Positions 1 through 8,917 are shown, numbered from the stretch's first letter. The stretch: DNA of 64,000 nucleotides from Paenibacillus nanensis (GCF_003583765.1 NZ_QXQA01000006.1:224358-288357), one strand, 5' to 3'. Notes: a model not told the origin generated them from the sequence alone. Numbers and translations are program-made.

Positions 1-17
1 TCGTTTTTCAATAGCTC

Positions 18-47
18 TTGTTTTTTGGCTCGAGATAATGGTAATAT
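18..47 (+). promoter_or_regulatory. candidate sigma-A promoter
   Basis: A TTGTTT box (18-23) and a TAATAT box (42-47) are separated by 18 nt, followed after about 50 nt by a Shine-Dalgarno-equipped mini-ORF and then the glycosylase gene. Only the box match supports it, so it is tentative. Confidence 0.3.
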
Positions 48-99
48 TTTACGGGAACATATGTTTGTTTATTAATTTCGAAGTGCAGGGGGAATAAGC

Positions 100-153
100 A
101 TGATTGAAATTATTGAAGAATCATGTGAATACAGCTCCCGTTTGTTTCGTTAA
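100..153 (+). CDS. 17-residue possible leader peptide
   Basis: A short ORF starts with ATG at 100, six nt after a GGGGGA Shine-Dalgarno, and ends with TAA at 151-153. It encodes an acidic 17-residue peptide starting MIEIIEES. Its stop codon abuts the AAGGAGA ribosome site of the glycosylase gene, an arrangement that fits translational coupling or a leader peptide. The frame has an upstream stop at 73-75, so it is not the tail of a longer gene. No homologue is recognised. It may simply be chance. Confidence 0.35.
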   Translation: MIEIIEESCEYSSRLFR

Positions 154-162
154 GGAGACGAT

Positions 163-1362
163 GTGTACATGATCCAATTGACGAACCGCCAGGCGCGGCA
201 ATTTCTGCTATTGAAGCACGGGTTGTTGGGCGAATATCATTTTACCGGAAAGCAAGGAGTATTGAATTTTGTACGCCAGGTCGGCTGTATTCAATACGAT
301 CCCATTGATGTATGCGGAAAAAACGCCGAGCTAGTGCTCCAGTCGCGAATCAAAGGGTTTACCAAGGACATGCTCACCGAGCTGCTGTATATAGATAGAA
401 TCCTCGTCGACTATCCCGACAAGAATTTGGCCATTATTCCTGTAGATGACTGGCCGTATTTTGAGCGGTACAGGGAGGCCGCGCGGCAACATGCCAAGCG
501 CTACCCCGAAATGGAAGCGCTGATCGAGCAAGTACGAGCTCACATCCAAAATCATGGTGCGCTAAGTTCGGATGATCTAAAATTGGATGGGAATTTCGCT
601 TGGCGATCAGCCATTCACTGGAGCAGCGGAAATAATCCTTCCCGGTCGGTGCTGGAGCAGATGTACTCGACAGGCGAGCTGATTATCCACCACAAAAAAG
701 GAACGCGTAAATATTACGATATCGCCGGGAAGTATATACAGCCAAAACTGCTGAATGCGCCCGAGCCCCTGGAGAGCGAGCTTGAGCATCAAAAGTGGCG
801 GGTGCTGCGTCGAATCGGCGCTGTTGGCCTTTTATGGAATCGCGCATCCGATGCCTGGCTGAACATATGGGGATTGAAAGCGGAGCAGCGCAACGAGGTT
901 TTCCGCCAACTGTTGCACGAAGCTCGCATTGTTGCTGTTGCCGTGGAACAATTGAAGGATACGCTATATTGCCTCGCGGAGGACTTGCCGCTTATTGATG
1001 CCGTCCTGCAAAATCCGGCGCCGAAATGGCGCTGCGAGCTGATTGCCCCGCTAGATAATTTTATTTGGGACAGAAAACTGATCAACGAATTGTTTGGATT
1101 CGATTACACCTGGGAGATTTACACGCCTGCAATCAAACGGAAATTCGGCTATTATGTGCTGCCTTTACTATTCGGAGAAAGCTTCATCGGACGAGCCGAG
1201 GTAGTCGCGGAGCGAAGAACGGGGACGCTCGTTGTTAAAAACATCTGGTACGAGAACGATATAAAGCCAACAAAGCAATTGCGAACCGCCTTGAACGATT
1301 GTTTTCAAAGCTTTGCATTGTTCAATGAATGCGGGACGATTTTGAGAGAGGATATGGACTGA
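163..1362 (+). CDS. YcaQ/AlkX-type DNA glycosylase (winged-helix, HTH_42 family)
   Basis: The 399-residue product looks like the HTH_42 (formerly DUF1006) family, whose studied members (E. coli YcaQ, Streptomyces AlkZ) are DNA glycosylases that unhook interstrand crosslinks and bulky alkyl adducts. The catalytic QxD motif of that family is visible as Q44-Y45-D46 in 'CIQYDPIDV'. Length is normal for the family. An AAGGAGA site at 152-158 lies 4 nt before the GTG at 163 and 10 nt before an ATG at 169, so either start is possible; the ATG would give 397 residues. The gene stands alone, converging on the sugar-transport operon with a terminator between. Family assignment is good; substrate is inferred. 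Confidence 0.8.
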   Translation: MYMIQLTNRQARQFLLLKHGLLGEYHFTGKQGVLNFVRQVGCIQYDPIDVCGKNAELVLQSRIKGFTKDMLTELLYIDRILVDYPDKNLAIIPVDDWPYFERYREAARQHAKRYPEMEALIEQVRAHIQNHGALSSDDLKLDGNFAWRSAIHWSSGNNPSRSVLEQMYSTGELIIHHKKGTRKYYDIAGKYIQPKLLNAPEPLESELEHQKWRVLRRIGAVGLLWNRASDAWLNIWGLKAEQRNEVFRQLLHEARIVAVAVEQLKDTLYCLAEDLPLIDAVLQNPAPKWRCELIAPLDNFIWDRKLINELFGFDYTWEIYTPAIKRKFGYYVLPLLFGESFIGRAEVVAERRTGTLVVKNIWYENDIKPTKQLRTALNDCFQSFALFNECGTILREDMD

Positions 1363-1385
1363 TATTTCCAGTTTATTTCGCAAGC

Positions 1386-1432
1386 AAAAGCCGCCCCTCC
1401 CAGAAAATCATCTTCCGGGAAGAGCGGCTTTA
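1386..1432. terminator. bidirectional terminator between glycosylase and sugar-binding protein genes
   Basis: The arms AAAAGCCGC and GCGGCTTT, extended by a CCTCCC/GGGAAG stretch, form a long hairpin with A/T tracts on both sides. It sits between two convergent genes and can serve both. Confidence 0.75.
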
Positions 1433-1446
1433 TCCGCCTTATTTAC

Positions 1447-2898
1447 TTATTCTACAACGATCGCATCGTAAAACTTCTCTTGTACGAGCTTGGCCGCGCT
1501 GTCGAGCAGGCCTTGCAGGTCCGCGCCTTTTTTGGAGAAGACCTCCTGCAGCACGTTCGTCATTTCACCGTAGTAATCCTGCGTATTGTACTGCGCTTCC
1601 GGCTTGCCGTCGAGGAGCGCGTCGGATTCCGGCGCGTATTTGTACACGTTGTCGTATTTATCGAATACCGCTTTCGCTTTTTGGCCGTATTCGGAGTCGT
1701 TCGAGTAGTAGTTCAGCTGCGCCGGAATATAATACTTGCCTTCCGTCTGGCGAGCCTGGATATCCGCTTCGAGCGACTCTAGCCCTTTGTCGGAGAAGTA
1801 GTCGAACGTAATGTAGCGGAACGCGATTTCCTGCTCGTCTTTCGTCGCGTTCGGATTGATGACCAAATAGTCGCCGCCGAGTACGCCCGTATGCTTGCCG
1901 TTCGCGTCGGCCTTCGGCATTGGGTACGTCAGCACGTCCTCAGGCTTCATGCCGCCTTGATTCAACGCTTGCTCAAGGACGCCGTCAGCGCCGGCAATAA
2001 CCATCGCCGTCCGTCCTTGCGCGAAGGCGCCTACCGCGTCGCCCCATCCGAGCGCCCAGTCTTGAGGAATGGCGTCGGCTTCCCATCTCAGCTTGTTGTA
2101 AAATTCAAGAGCCTTAAAGCCCGCCGCGGAGTTAAACGCCGCCGTTACTTTGCCGCCTTCAACCGTTTGAATCTCGCCGCCCGCTTGGAACAGGAAGTTC
2201 GTCCAGTTCCAGCCCGCTTCGTTGCCTTTGCCCATCGGCGCGATGCCGGAGATGCCTTTGGAAGGATCGGCCACCGCTTTCGCCGTATTCAGCATGTCGT
2301 CCCAAGTCCAGTCGTAGCCTGGTACGGCAACGCCCTTTTCATCCAGCATTTTTTTGTTCAGCACCGTCGTTACAACATAGCCCTTCTGAGCTACGCCGTA
2401 CACTTTGCCGTCAATGATGAATTGATTTTGAAGAACGGGGTTGATTTGATCTTTATGCTCGTAGTTATTCCAAATATCTGTAATATCGGCCGCCCAGCCG
2501 CGCTCGATCAGGAATTTGGCTTCCGTCGCCCACGTGTTGAACACCGTCGGCGCTTCATTTGCCGCCATCTTGATGCCGATCTCCGCCGGATTATAGTGCC
2601 AGTCGCTTTTAACGATCTCGACGTTCGGGTACTCCTTCAGGAACCGGGCGATTTTTTCGTCCTCCAGCTTGCGGTTCTCGACCTGATCCGGCAGCGGATA
2701 GTAGATGCTGATCGTCACCTTTTTATCCTTAATATCTTCTTCCTTCGGCTCCTCGGACGGCGTATTGCTGCCCGAATTCGAGCTGGCGGAAGGCTGGTTC
2801 GACGGTTCGTTCCCGCCCGAGTTGCCCCCGCTGCAAGCTGCCAGCACCGAGAACACCAGCACCAGGCACAGCATCGTTACTACGTTTTTCTTTAGCAT
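1447..2898 (-). CDS. ABC transporter sugar-binding lipoprotein (CUT1 family)
   Basis: This 483-residue lipoprotein would capture an oligosaccharide or sugar outside the cell and hand it to the two permeases encoded just upstream. The N-terminus has a hydrophobic signal ending in a lipobox L-A-A-C22, followed by a Ser/Asn/Pro-rich linker to about residue 55. The rest has the SBP_bac_1/UgpB-like pattern, including 'GQGRTAMVIAG'-type hinge sequence, seen here as 'AQGRTAMVIAGADG'. It is the last gene of an apparent kinase-regulator-permease-permease-binding protein operon, after a 110-nt gap that can fold into nested hairpins. No ATPase gene is present, so a shared MsmX/MsiK-type ATPase elsewhere is expected from known CUT1 systems. 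The substrate is not deducible. Confidence 0.9.
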   Translation of the reverse strand: MLKKNVVTMLCLVLVFSVLAACSGGNSGGNEPSNQPSASSNSGSNTPSEEPKEEDIKDKKVTISIYYPLPDQVENRKLEDEKIARFLKEYPNVEIVKSDWHYNPAEIGIKMAANEAPTVFNTWATEAKFLIERGWAADITDIWNNYEHKDQINPVLQNQFIIDGKVYGVAQKGYVVTTVLNKKMLDEKGVAVPGYDWTWDDMLNTAKAVADPSKGISGIAPMGKGNEAGWNWTNFLFQAGGEIQTVEGGKVTAAFNSAAGFKALEFYNKLRWEADAIPQDWALGWGDAVGAFAQGRTAMVIAGADGVLEQALNQGGMKPEDVLTYPMPKADANGKHTGVLGGDYLVINPNATKDEQEIAFRYITFDYFSDKGLESLEADIQARQTEGKYYIPAQLNYYSNDSEYGQKAKAVFDKYDNVYKYAPESDALLDGKPEAQYNTQDYYGEMTNVLQEVFSKKGADLQGLLDSAAKLVQEKFYDAIVVE

Positions 2899-2912
2899 CC
2901 GTTATTCCCCTT

Positions 2913-2968
2913 CTCGTATGAATTTATCGTACACCCCCATCATAATGGGGCGGTTTCTTCCATACGAG
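2913..2968 (-). promoter_or_regulatory. nested stem-loops in permease/binding-protein intercistronic gap
   Basis: The outer arms CTCGTATG (2913-2920) and CATACGAG (2961-2968) enclose an inner hairpin with arms CCCCAT (2935-2940) and ATGGGG (2945-2950). No T tract follows, so a terminator is unlikely. Intercistronic hairpins before binding-protein genes are known in other transport operons to raise expression of the binding protein by stabilising its message. That role is inferred here. Confidence 0.4.
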
Positions 2969-3008
2969 GTGTATTTTTATTCCGATCATGTGCAGGTTTA
3001 CGATCTGC

Positions 3009-3884
3009 TTATCCTTTGACTCCGCCTATATGGAGCCCCCTCATAATGAATTTCTGGAAGAGGAGGAAGATGACAATCGGCGGCAGCATGACCATGCTGA
3101 GAATCGCAAAGCGAATGTTCAGATCAAGTCTTCTCGCGCTGATGACGTATTTATAAATAGCCGTCGCCAGCGGGTATTTGCTGTCGCTGTGCATGACGAG
3201 CGATGGCCAGAACCATTCGTTCCAAGCCGTTGAGAACACGAAGATAGCCAGCGTCGCAAAGATCGGAATCGACAGCGGCACCGCGATGCGAATGAACGTC
3301 TGCCAGTCCGACGCCCCGTCGATCCTTGCCGCTTCGATCATCTCGTAATGGATGCCGTCGAAAAAGTTTTTCAGCAGCAGCAGGAAAAACGCGCTTGCCC
3401 CGGCCGGCAGCCAAAACGCCGCAAACGAATTAAGCAGCCCCAAATCTCTCAAGTTCAGAAAGTTCGGAATCAGATAAGTGCTCGGAGGGATAAATAGCGT
3501 AATCATAAAGAAGAAATAGATTCCCTTCTGGTACGGCACATTCAGCTTGGACAAGCTGAACGCCGCCATGCCGAGCACGAGTACCGTCACAACCATGTTG
3601 CCGCCGAAAATCATCAAGGTATTTTTCAGAAATTGCGGCAGCTCGATGTAGCTCCAAGCTTCGCCCCAGTTGCCGAAATGCCATTCCGAAGGAAGGAATC
3701 TCGGCGGGAAGGAGTTCACCTCGGTATTCGCCTTAAAGCCGTTGAACAGCGCGCTGAGAATCGGATACAGCATGGACGCTACCATTGCGGCAACAACCAC
3801 GATCATCATGGAGAAGCCGATCCAATTGCCCTTCTTCTTATAGTCGTAGCTCGACAAAATGCCGCGTTCAAAACCCTTTTTCAT
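3009..3884 (-). CDS. ABC sugar permease, MalG/YtcP-like (CUT1)
   Basis: The 291-residue integral membrane protein has about six hydrophobic segments and the cytoplasmic EAA loop of ABC importers ('EAARIDGA', about residue 185), where the ATPase docks. The typical MalG-type C-terminus 'MRGLHIGGVKG' is present. Its ATG overlaps the TGA of the upstream permease gene by four bases (ATGA), so the two are translationally coupled and probably form a heterodimeric channel. It belongs with the binding protein downstream and the YesMN-type regulators upstream. Confidence 0.92.
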   Translation of the reverse strand: MKKGFERGILSSYDYKKKGNWIGFSMMIVVVAAMVASMLYPILSALFNGFKANTEVNSFPPRFLPSEWHFGNWGEAWSYIELPQFLKNTLMIFGGNMVVTVLVLGMAAFSLSKLNVPYQKGIYFFFMITLFIPPSTYLIPNFLNLRDLGLLNSFAAFWLPAGASAFFLLLLKNFFDGIHYEMIEAARIDGASDWQTFIRIAVPLSIPIFATLAIFVFSTAWNEWFWPSLVMHSDSKYPLATAIYKYVISARRLDLNIRFAILSMVMLPPIVIFLLFQKFIMRGLHIGGVKG

Positions 3885-4804
3885 ACGCCCGCCCCTCCCT
3901 TGTTGTTCAGCCTGTACTGGAGCACGGCCAGTCCTCCGAGAACAAGGAACATCAGCACGCCAAGCGCGGAGGCTACGCCGTAATCCAGCTTAGCCGTCGC
4001 GTATTTGACGATCAAAAGCGCGTACGTCAGCGTCGCCTTGTTCGGTCCACCGTCAAGCAGCGCCAGCTGCGACTGGAAGCCCTGCGAGGTGCCGATCAGC
4101 TGCAGCAGGAACAGCAGCAGGATCAAGCCGCGGATGCTGGGCAGCGTAATGTGCCAGATGCGGCGGAAGATGCCGGCGCCGTCGATCTCGGCCGCTTCGT
4201 ACCAATCCTTCGGGATGCTGAGGACGGCGGCAAGATAGATGAGCATGGCCGATCCGAATTGCTGCCACGTTTCCATCAGGACAAGCGAGATCATGGACCA
4301 GGCCCGGTCCGTCAAAAAAGAGATGCTTTCCGCGCCTGTCTGTGTCAGAAAGCCGTTGATCGGGCCGACAGGATCGTAGAACCAGCGCCATAGGCCGTAC
4401 AGCACGACCGCAGGCACCACATTCGGCAGATAAGCGGCTACGCGCACAAAGCCTTGAAAGCGGCGCAGCTCGGAGATCGCAATCGCGAACAGGATCGGCA
4501 CCCAGAAGCCGATCACGATACATAGAAACATATAATAGAGCGTGTTTTTGACAGCGATCCAGACGTCCCCGTCGTCAAAGACGGTCCGGTAGTTGTCGAA
4601 GCCGACGAACGTATTGCCTTTTACGAAATCGATGTCATAGAAGCTGTAGAACATCCCTTTCACGATCGGCACCCATAGGAACATAATAAAAATAACCGCC
4701 GCCGGCAGCAGGAACAGATACCCCCAAATATGCTTGCGCCACTTCGGCGTTTTCCGGTAGGACGCGTCCAGGGGGATCGGGTTCGGTGCAACTGGTTGAT
4801 TCAT
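3881..4804 (-). CDS. ABC sugar permease, MalF/LplB-like (CUT1)
   Basis: The 307-residue permease has six predicted transmembrane helices, the first at about residues 28-50, and an EAA loop with 'EAAEIDGAG' near residue 205 followed by 'ITLPSIRG'. It is the partner of the permease it overlaps by four bases. It follows the response regulator gene after about 97 nt, so one operon is likely. The extended cytoplasmic N-terminus (Pro-rich, about 25 residues) is usual for this subfamily. Confidence 0.92.
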   Translation of the reverse strand: MNQPVAPNPIPLDASYRKTPKWRKHIWGYLFLLPAAVIFIMFLWVPIVKGMFYSFYDIDFVKGNTFVGFDNYRTVFDDGDVWIAVKNTLYYMFLCIVIGFWVPILFAIAISELRRFQGFVRVAAYLPNVVPAVVLYGLWRWFYDPVGPINGFLTQTGAESISFLTDRAWSMISLVLMETWQQFGSAMLIYLAAVLSIPKDWYEAAEIDGAGIFRRIWHITLPSIRGLILLLFLLQLIGTSQGFQSQLALLDGGPNKATLTYALLIVKYATAKLDYGVASALGVLMFLVLGGLAVLQYRLNNKGGAGV

Positions 4805-4901
4805 CAGGTCTCCCTCTTTTCGTTATCTTTCTCTCTCCTTTATTGTAGAAGCAAGGGAGCCTCCGGCGTAATGTGCGTATCCAATGGGATCATGTCTATT
4901 T

Positions 4902-6254
4902 CTACTGCGCCTGCTTGGACTGTCCGTTCTTCAGCTCGCTCGGGCTGATGCCGTAGTATTTTTTGAATATTTTGCTAAAATGTTCCGGCGACTCGTATCC
5001 GACCCGTTCCGAAATTTCGTATCTCCGCATATCCGTGCCGACAAGCAGCCGCTTGCTTTCCTCCATGCGAAGCTTGATGACGTATTCCCACAGGTTGAAG
5101 CCCGTTTCTTTCTTGAACAGATAGCTGAGATAATTCGGGCTGACGTGGTTCCGCTGCGCGACCTCGTGAAGCGTTAGCCCTTTCTGGGCGTAGTGCTCCT
5201 CGATATACCGCTTCGCTTTGTCCACGATCATGCTGTTCTGCGCCAGCAGCTCCTCGGAGGTCTGCTCCTCCGGCTCGCCGTAAGCGCTCCAGTTGAAATC
5301 GCCGTAATAGAACACATAATGGTCCGGGTGCTTGCGGTTCCACTTCAAGGCTTTGCCGGCCTGCTCGTTCAGCTGCGGCAGGAATGAGACGCCTTTCAAA
5401 ATCTGGCTGATGCCGACGACGCATTCCATGGACAAATATTTGTTGATATTGTAATGCAGGCTGCGGCCTAGCATATCAAGCCCGTTCAGCTTGTTCACGC
5501 CTTCTTCGTTGAATTCCCGCTCGCTCCACTGCGCGATCACCGTAATCTCGTCGCCGGGGGAATAGAACGAAATGTTGTTCAGCTCCTTCTCCAGCAGCTC
5601 GTGGCAAATATTAAGCGCCGCGTATTTGAGAAGCTGCTGGTCCGCCGGCGATGATCCGCGTTCATGTCCGGCAAGGTTCAGCTTCAGCTTTAGCAAGGCA
5701 TAATAGGGTCCTTCAAGCGCTGTACCGAACTTCTCGCGCAGTACGCGAAGCGCGGCTTCCGGACCAGGCGAATCTCCCTTCAGCAGACGGTTCAGCCATT
5801 CATCCCGCTCCGCGAGCGGCTGCTCCATCCGAAAATGCTCCTCCAGCCGGGACATAAGCGGGTCCTCCTGCGCATCCCTCTTGTTCATCTTGAGCAGCAC
5901 GCTGCGGACGCAGTCGAGGAATTGCCCCGGATTCAGCGGCTTGATCAAATAATCCTTGGCGCCGAGACGAATGGCCATCTGCGCGTATTGGAACGTCTCG
6001 TGAGCCGAAATGACGATCGTCTGCATCCACGGCTTGACCAGCTTCGCCTCCTGCATCAGCTCGATGCCGCTCATCGATCCCATCTGAATATCGGTCACTA
6101 GCAAATCGACGTCCTCCATGCGAAGGCAGTCCAAGGCCTCGTAGCCGCTGTGCGCGGTAAAAATCGAGCCGATGTTAATGCCCGATGTCGACAGCAGATT
6201 GGACAAGCCCTCACAAATAAGCGGTTCATCGTCCACGATTAAAAGATTGTACAT
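4902..6254 (-). CDS. response regulator with AraC-type DNA-binding domain (YesN-like)
   Basis: The 450-residue protein has an N-terminal receiver with acidic pocket D8-D9 and phospho-acceptor D55 ('LLVTDIQMG'), the switch residues of 'VISAHE' and the 'KDYLIKPL' lysine. A middle linker follows, and the C-terminal 100 residues form two AraC-type helix-turn-helix units ('LTLHEVAQRNHVSPNYLSYL' and the 'ISERVGYESPEHFSKIF' segment). It should act with the kinase encoded 23 nt upstream and control the transporter genes downstream in response to an extracellular sugar. That pairing is standard for YesM/YesN neighbours; the ligand is unknown. Confidence 0.92.
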   Translation of the reverse strand: MYNLLIVDDEPLICEGLSNLLSTSGINIGSIFTAHSGYEALDCLRMEDVDLLVTDIQMGSMSGIELMQEAKLVKPWMQTIVISAHETFQYAQMAIRLGAKDYLIKPLNPGQFLDCVRSVLLKMNKRDAQEDPLMSRLEEHFRMEQPLAERDEWLNRLLKGDSPGPEAALRVLREKFGTALEGPYYALLKLKLNLAGHERGSSPADQQLLKYAALNICHELLEKELNNISFYSPGDEITVIAQWSEREFNEEGVNKLNGLDMLGRSLHYNINKYLSMECVVGISQILKGVSFLPQLNEQAGKALKWNRKHPDHYVFYYGDFNWSAYGEPEEQTSEELLAQNSMIVDKAKRYIEEHYAQKGLTLHEVAQRNHVSPNYLSYLFKKETGFNLWEYVIKLRMEESKRLLVGTDMRRYEISERVGYESPEHFSKIFKKYYGISPSELKNGQSKQAQ

Positions 6255-6277
6255 GCAGTTCCCTTCCTTTCCTCATG

Positions 6278-8116
6278 CTATTGCCCTTTCGGCTCTTCTT
6301 CGTAAGCGGCGGGAAGAACGAGAATCGCGGCGAGGCCGCCCTGTTCTCTGTTTTTGTAGCTAAGACCGTACATTGGGCCAAAATGCAGCCGAATCCGCTG
6401 ATGGATGTTGCGGATGCCGTAGCCCAGCGCATGATTGCCGTTTTCGTCATTCAACACTTTATCGATTTTCGCGAGGTCGACCGGCTTATGGCCGTTATCC
6501 TCCACCTTAATCGTAACGCGTTCGCCCTCCAGAACGGCGGATACGATAATTTCGCCGTCCTCGCCCATCGCCTTGACGCTATGAATAATCGAGTTTTCGA
6601 TGAGCGGCTGAAGCGATATTTTGGGAATTAAAATATCGCGGACCGCATCGGGAATATGCCACTCCATCCGGAATTCGTAATTGTAGCGCTTCAGCTGCAG
6701 GTTGACATACGCAGAGGCATGCTCCAGCTCCTCTTCCAGCCGAATCAGCTCGCGTCCTCGGCTTAGACCGATCTTCATGAGCTTGGACAGCTCCTTGATC
6801 ATCTCCGCCGATTCCGAATTGCCCTCCAGCGTGCTCTTCCAATAGATGCTTTCGAGCGTATTGTACAGCAGATGCGGGTTAATCTGCTGATAGAGCAGCT
6901 GCAGCTGGGATTCCTTCTGCTTCAGATCCATCGTGTATTTGTAATGAATAAGCGCGTTCAGCCTGCGCGCCATGTCGTACAGCGCGGACATTAGCACCCC
7001 GACCTCGTCATGCCTGCGCCTCCCCGGCGTCTCAGGCACCAGCTTGCCCGGCTCGTATGTGCGCGCGAATTGCGCCAGCTTCGCAAGCGGCGTCATTAAC
7101 GACCGCCAGAAATAGACGAGGAACACGCAGCCCAGCAGCATATAAGCAATCGTTATCCACTGCAGGATCCGCTTCAGCTCGTTCTGCTGCTTCAGCAGCG
7201 ATTGAACGGGGATTTGGTAGACGAGCTTTTGGCCAAGCGTATCGTAATGATTGACGATATAGATGAAGTCAGACGTGATCAGGTCGTATGTGCGGTACGG
7301 TTCCTCAGACGGCGGAGGCTCTGCCGCATTCATGGCTTCCATCGAATTCATCTCCTGCGGAAGCTCCAGCAGTTCTCCGCTTCTTCCCGGTTCCGTCGAG
7401 TTTAAAATACGGTTATTCTCATCCGCGAAGGTGATAATTCCGCCCGGCAGCGAGACGGAGCGGAGCGACTCCGCCAGCTTCACATCCATCTTGGTCGCAA
7501 CCAGCACACCCAATATGTTGTTGCCGTTGCTCACGTTTTTGACCGCCCGAATATAGGCGAGCGTATGAATCCGGGACAGCCCGACGTTGGTATCGATAAT
7601 ATCCATATACCCGCTGCCCTTCTGGCTGACCGCGTAGTCGAACCAGGCCGGCTTGTTATGATCGGAGAAAAAATAAACGCCCGTCTGCATCAATTGGCGT
7701 TTCGGCGCAAAAAAATAGTAGTCGTTCGGATCATAAATATAGAGGGAATAATAAACCGCTTCCCCTCCGTTCAGCGGAATCGAATAGCTCGCAAGCAGTT
7801 TGTCCACGCTGTCGTATTTGCGCACGCGCTCGATGACGGAATCGTCGCCGCTCGGAACGAGCTTCTGCGTGATCGGATTTTGAATGATGGTCGTCGTAAT
7901 TTTGTTGATCGTGTCGATGTCGCGGTTAATGATCGTGTGATTTTGTTTGATCAGCTCCACGTAAGCGTTCGTCACATGGTTCTTTAGCAGCTTCTCCGCC
8001 TGCAGGTTGCCGTACCAATGGAGCAGAAAGACGGGGCTTACCATGACAAGAAACAGCAGAATCAGCTGCTGCTTCATATTTAACTTCGTAAGGGGATTCA
8101 TGATCGACCCTCGCAT
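6278..8116 (-). CDS. sensor histidine kinase, YesM/LytS-type
   Basis: This 612-residue membrane kinase has a first transmembrane helix near residues 13-33, a long extracellular Cache-like region, a second helix near 316-336, a HAMP linker, the His_kinase motif 'QINPHLLYNTLESIY' with the phospho-acceptor histidine, and a C-terminal HATPase domain ('ENSIIHSVK', 'VEDNG', 'GYGIRNI'). An AGGAGG site (8123-8128) six nt before the ATG at 8116 fixes the start and outranks the internal Met at residue 6. It is probably the first gene of the sugar-transport operon. Confidence 0.92.
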   Translation of the reverse strand: MRGSIMNPLTKLNMKQQLILLFLVMVSPVFLLHWYGNLQAEKLLKNHVTNAYVELIKQNHTIINRDIDTINKITTTIIQNPITQKLVPSGDDSVIERVRKYDSVDKLLASYSIPLNGGEAVYYSLYIYDPNDYYFFAPKRQLMQTGVYFFSDHNKPAWFDYAVSQKGSGYMDIIDTNVGLSRIHTLAYIRAVKNVSNGNNILGVLVATKMDVKLAESLRSVSLPGGIITFADENNRILNSTEPGRSGELLELPQEMNSMEAMNAAEPPPSEEPYRTYDLITSDFIYIVNHYDTLGQKLVYQIPVQSLLKQQNELKRILQWITIAYMLLGCVFLVYFWRSLMTPLAKLAQFARTYEPGKLVPETPGRRRHDEVGVLMSALYDMARRLNALIHYKYTMDLKQKESQLQLLYQQINPHLLYNTLESIYWKSTLEGNSESAEMIKELSKLMKIGLSRGRELIRLEEELEHASAYVNLQLKRYNYEFRMEWHIPDAVRDILIPKISLQPLIENSIIHSVKAMGEDGEIIVSAVLEGERVTIKVEDNGHKPVDLAKIDKVLNDENGNHALGYGIRNIHQRIRLHFGPMYGLSYKNREQGGLAAILVLPAAYEEEPKGQ

Positions 8117-8175
8117 GACGCACCTCCTGCTGTTCGAGGCCGTTCGAATCGAAGCGACACGGGCGCTCTACCTGT

Positions 8176-8256
8176 ACTATAGCAAAAAAACAGCGCTTAC
8201 AGTGTAGCTATTTCTACGATTATTAGGTCTTCATTCCCGGTGTAATATCGTAGAAA
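8176..8256 (-). promoter_or_regulatory. promoter region of the YesMN/ABC operon with cre-like site and long inverted repeat
   Basis: On the minus strand a TATAGT -10 box (8176-8181) follows a poor -35. A 14-nt stretch at 8188-8201 reads TGTAAGCGCTGTTT and matches the CcpA cre consensus TGWAANCGNTNWCA except at the last two bases; it would overlap the promoter spacer. Further upstream a perfect 10-bp inverted repeat, TTTCTACGAT (8211-8220) and ATCGTAGAAA (8247-8256), could bind the AraC-type regulator. Assignments are by inspection only. Confidence 0.4.
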
Positions 8257-8290
8257 TGCACACATGAAGCGCTTGAATTTTATCAATCGG

Positions 8291-8917
8291 TTATTCGGCG
8301 AGAAAGCGGAACATTTCATGGTGGACGGCCTCCGGCTGTTCATGGTTGATGCCGTGTCCGGCTCCGGAAATAATTTTGTGCAGGTATTGCTCCTGTTCCA
8401 GCAGCCGGATCATATCCTTCTTCACCACTTGGTGGTGATCGCCAAGCAAAAACATGATTTTGTCTTTAACCCGTTCCCCCTGCGACGGCTCATATTTCAC
8501 CAAGAAGGAGAAATAAGTGACCGCCAGCATAAGCGGATCGCCTTCCACGATTTCCCCCAGGCGCTGTCCCTCCAAAACAAGAGGAATGAAGTGGCGAAAC
8601 GGCTACCCTCTTGTTTCTTCGGCGATGCGCTTCGCTTCTTCGGGAATCGCTTCCGAAGCTGACGTCTGGAGCAAAACAAGCCGCCAATGACGCATGGCTA
8701 AGCTATCGAAATCCAGAAACGCTTCAGTAAGCCAGCCAATCCGCTCAAGCGGGGTGCCGGGCAGCTTGGCCGCATATTCGATGGCTTTGCCAGCCCCGCC
8801 CGCGGCATGCTTTACAATGCTCGTGAAGATTTCATCCTTCGACTTAAAGTACGTGTAGACATACCCCTGGCTAAAACCGGCGCTTTGGGCGATATCCTTA
8901 ATCTTGGTGCGGGCGAA
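8291..8917 (-). pseudogene. relic: TetR-type regulator fused to the tail of an alpha/beta hydrolase
   Basis: Read on the minus strand in one frame from 8917, the sequence gives most of a TetR helix-turn-helix ('KDIAQSAGFSQGYVYTYF') but no start codon, because a TAA lies at 8918-8920. The frame continues through a TetR core to an in-frame TAG at 8603-8605, resumes with a TetR-like end ('EGQRLGEIVEGDP'), and then passes at roughly 8460-8500 into a different family: 'KIISGAGHGINHEQPE' is the catalytic-His end of an alpha/beta hydrolase. It ends at TAA 8291. The 5' truncation, nonsense codon and fusion of two families show a dead locus created by deletion. Family calls rest on motif recognition. 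Confidence 0.65.

Noticed and set aside
1891..2895. 334-codon plus-strand ORF opposite the sugar-binding protein gene
   Set aside because: It is an antisense shadow of a clear lipoprotein gene, Arg/His-rich with no ribosome site or recognisable family.
8264..8282. TGAAGCGCTTGA as a cre site
   Set aside because: It lacks the spacing of the CcpA consensus by two bases and lies within the hydrolase-relic 3' side; the match at 8188-8201 is better.
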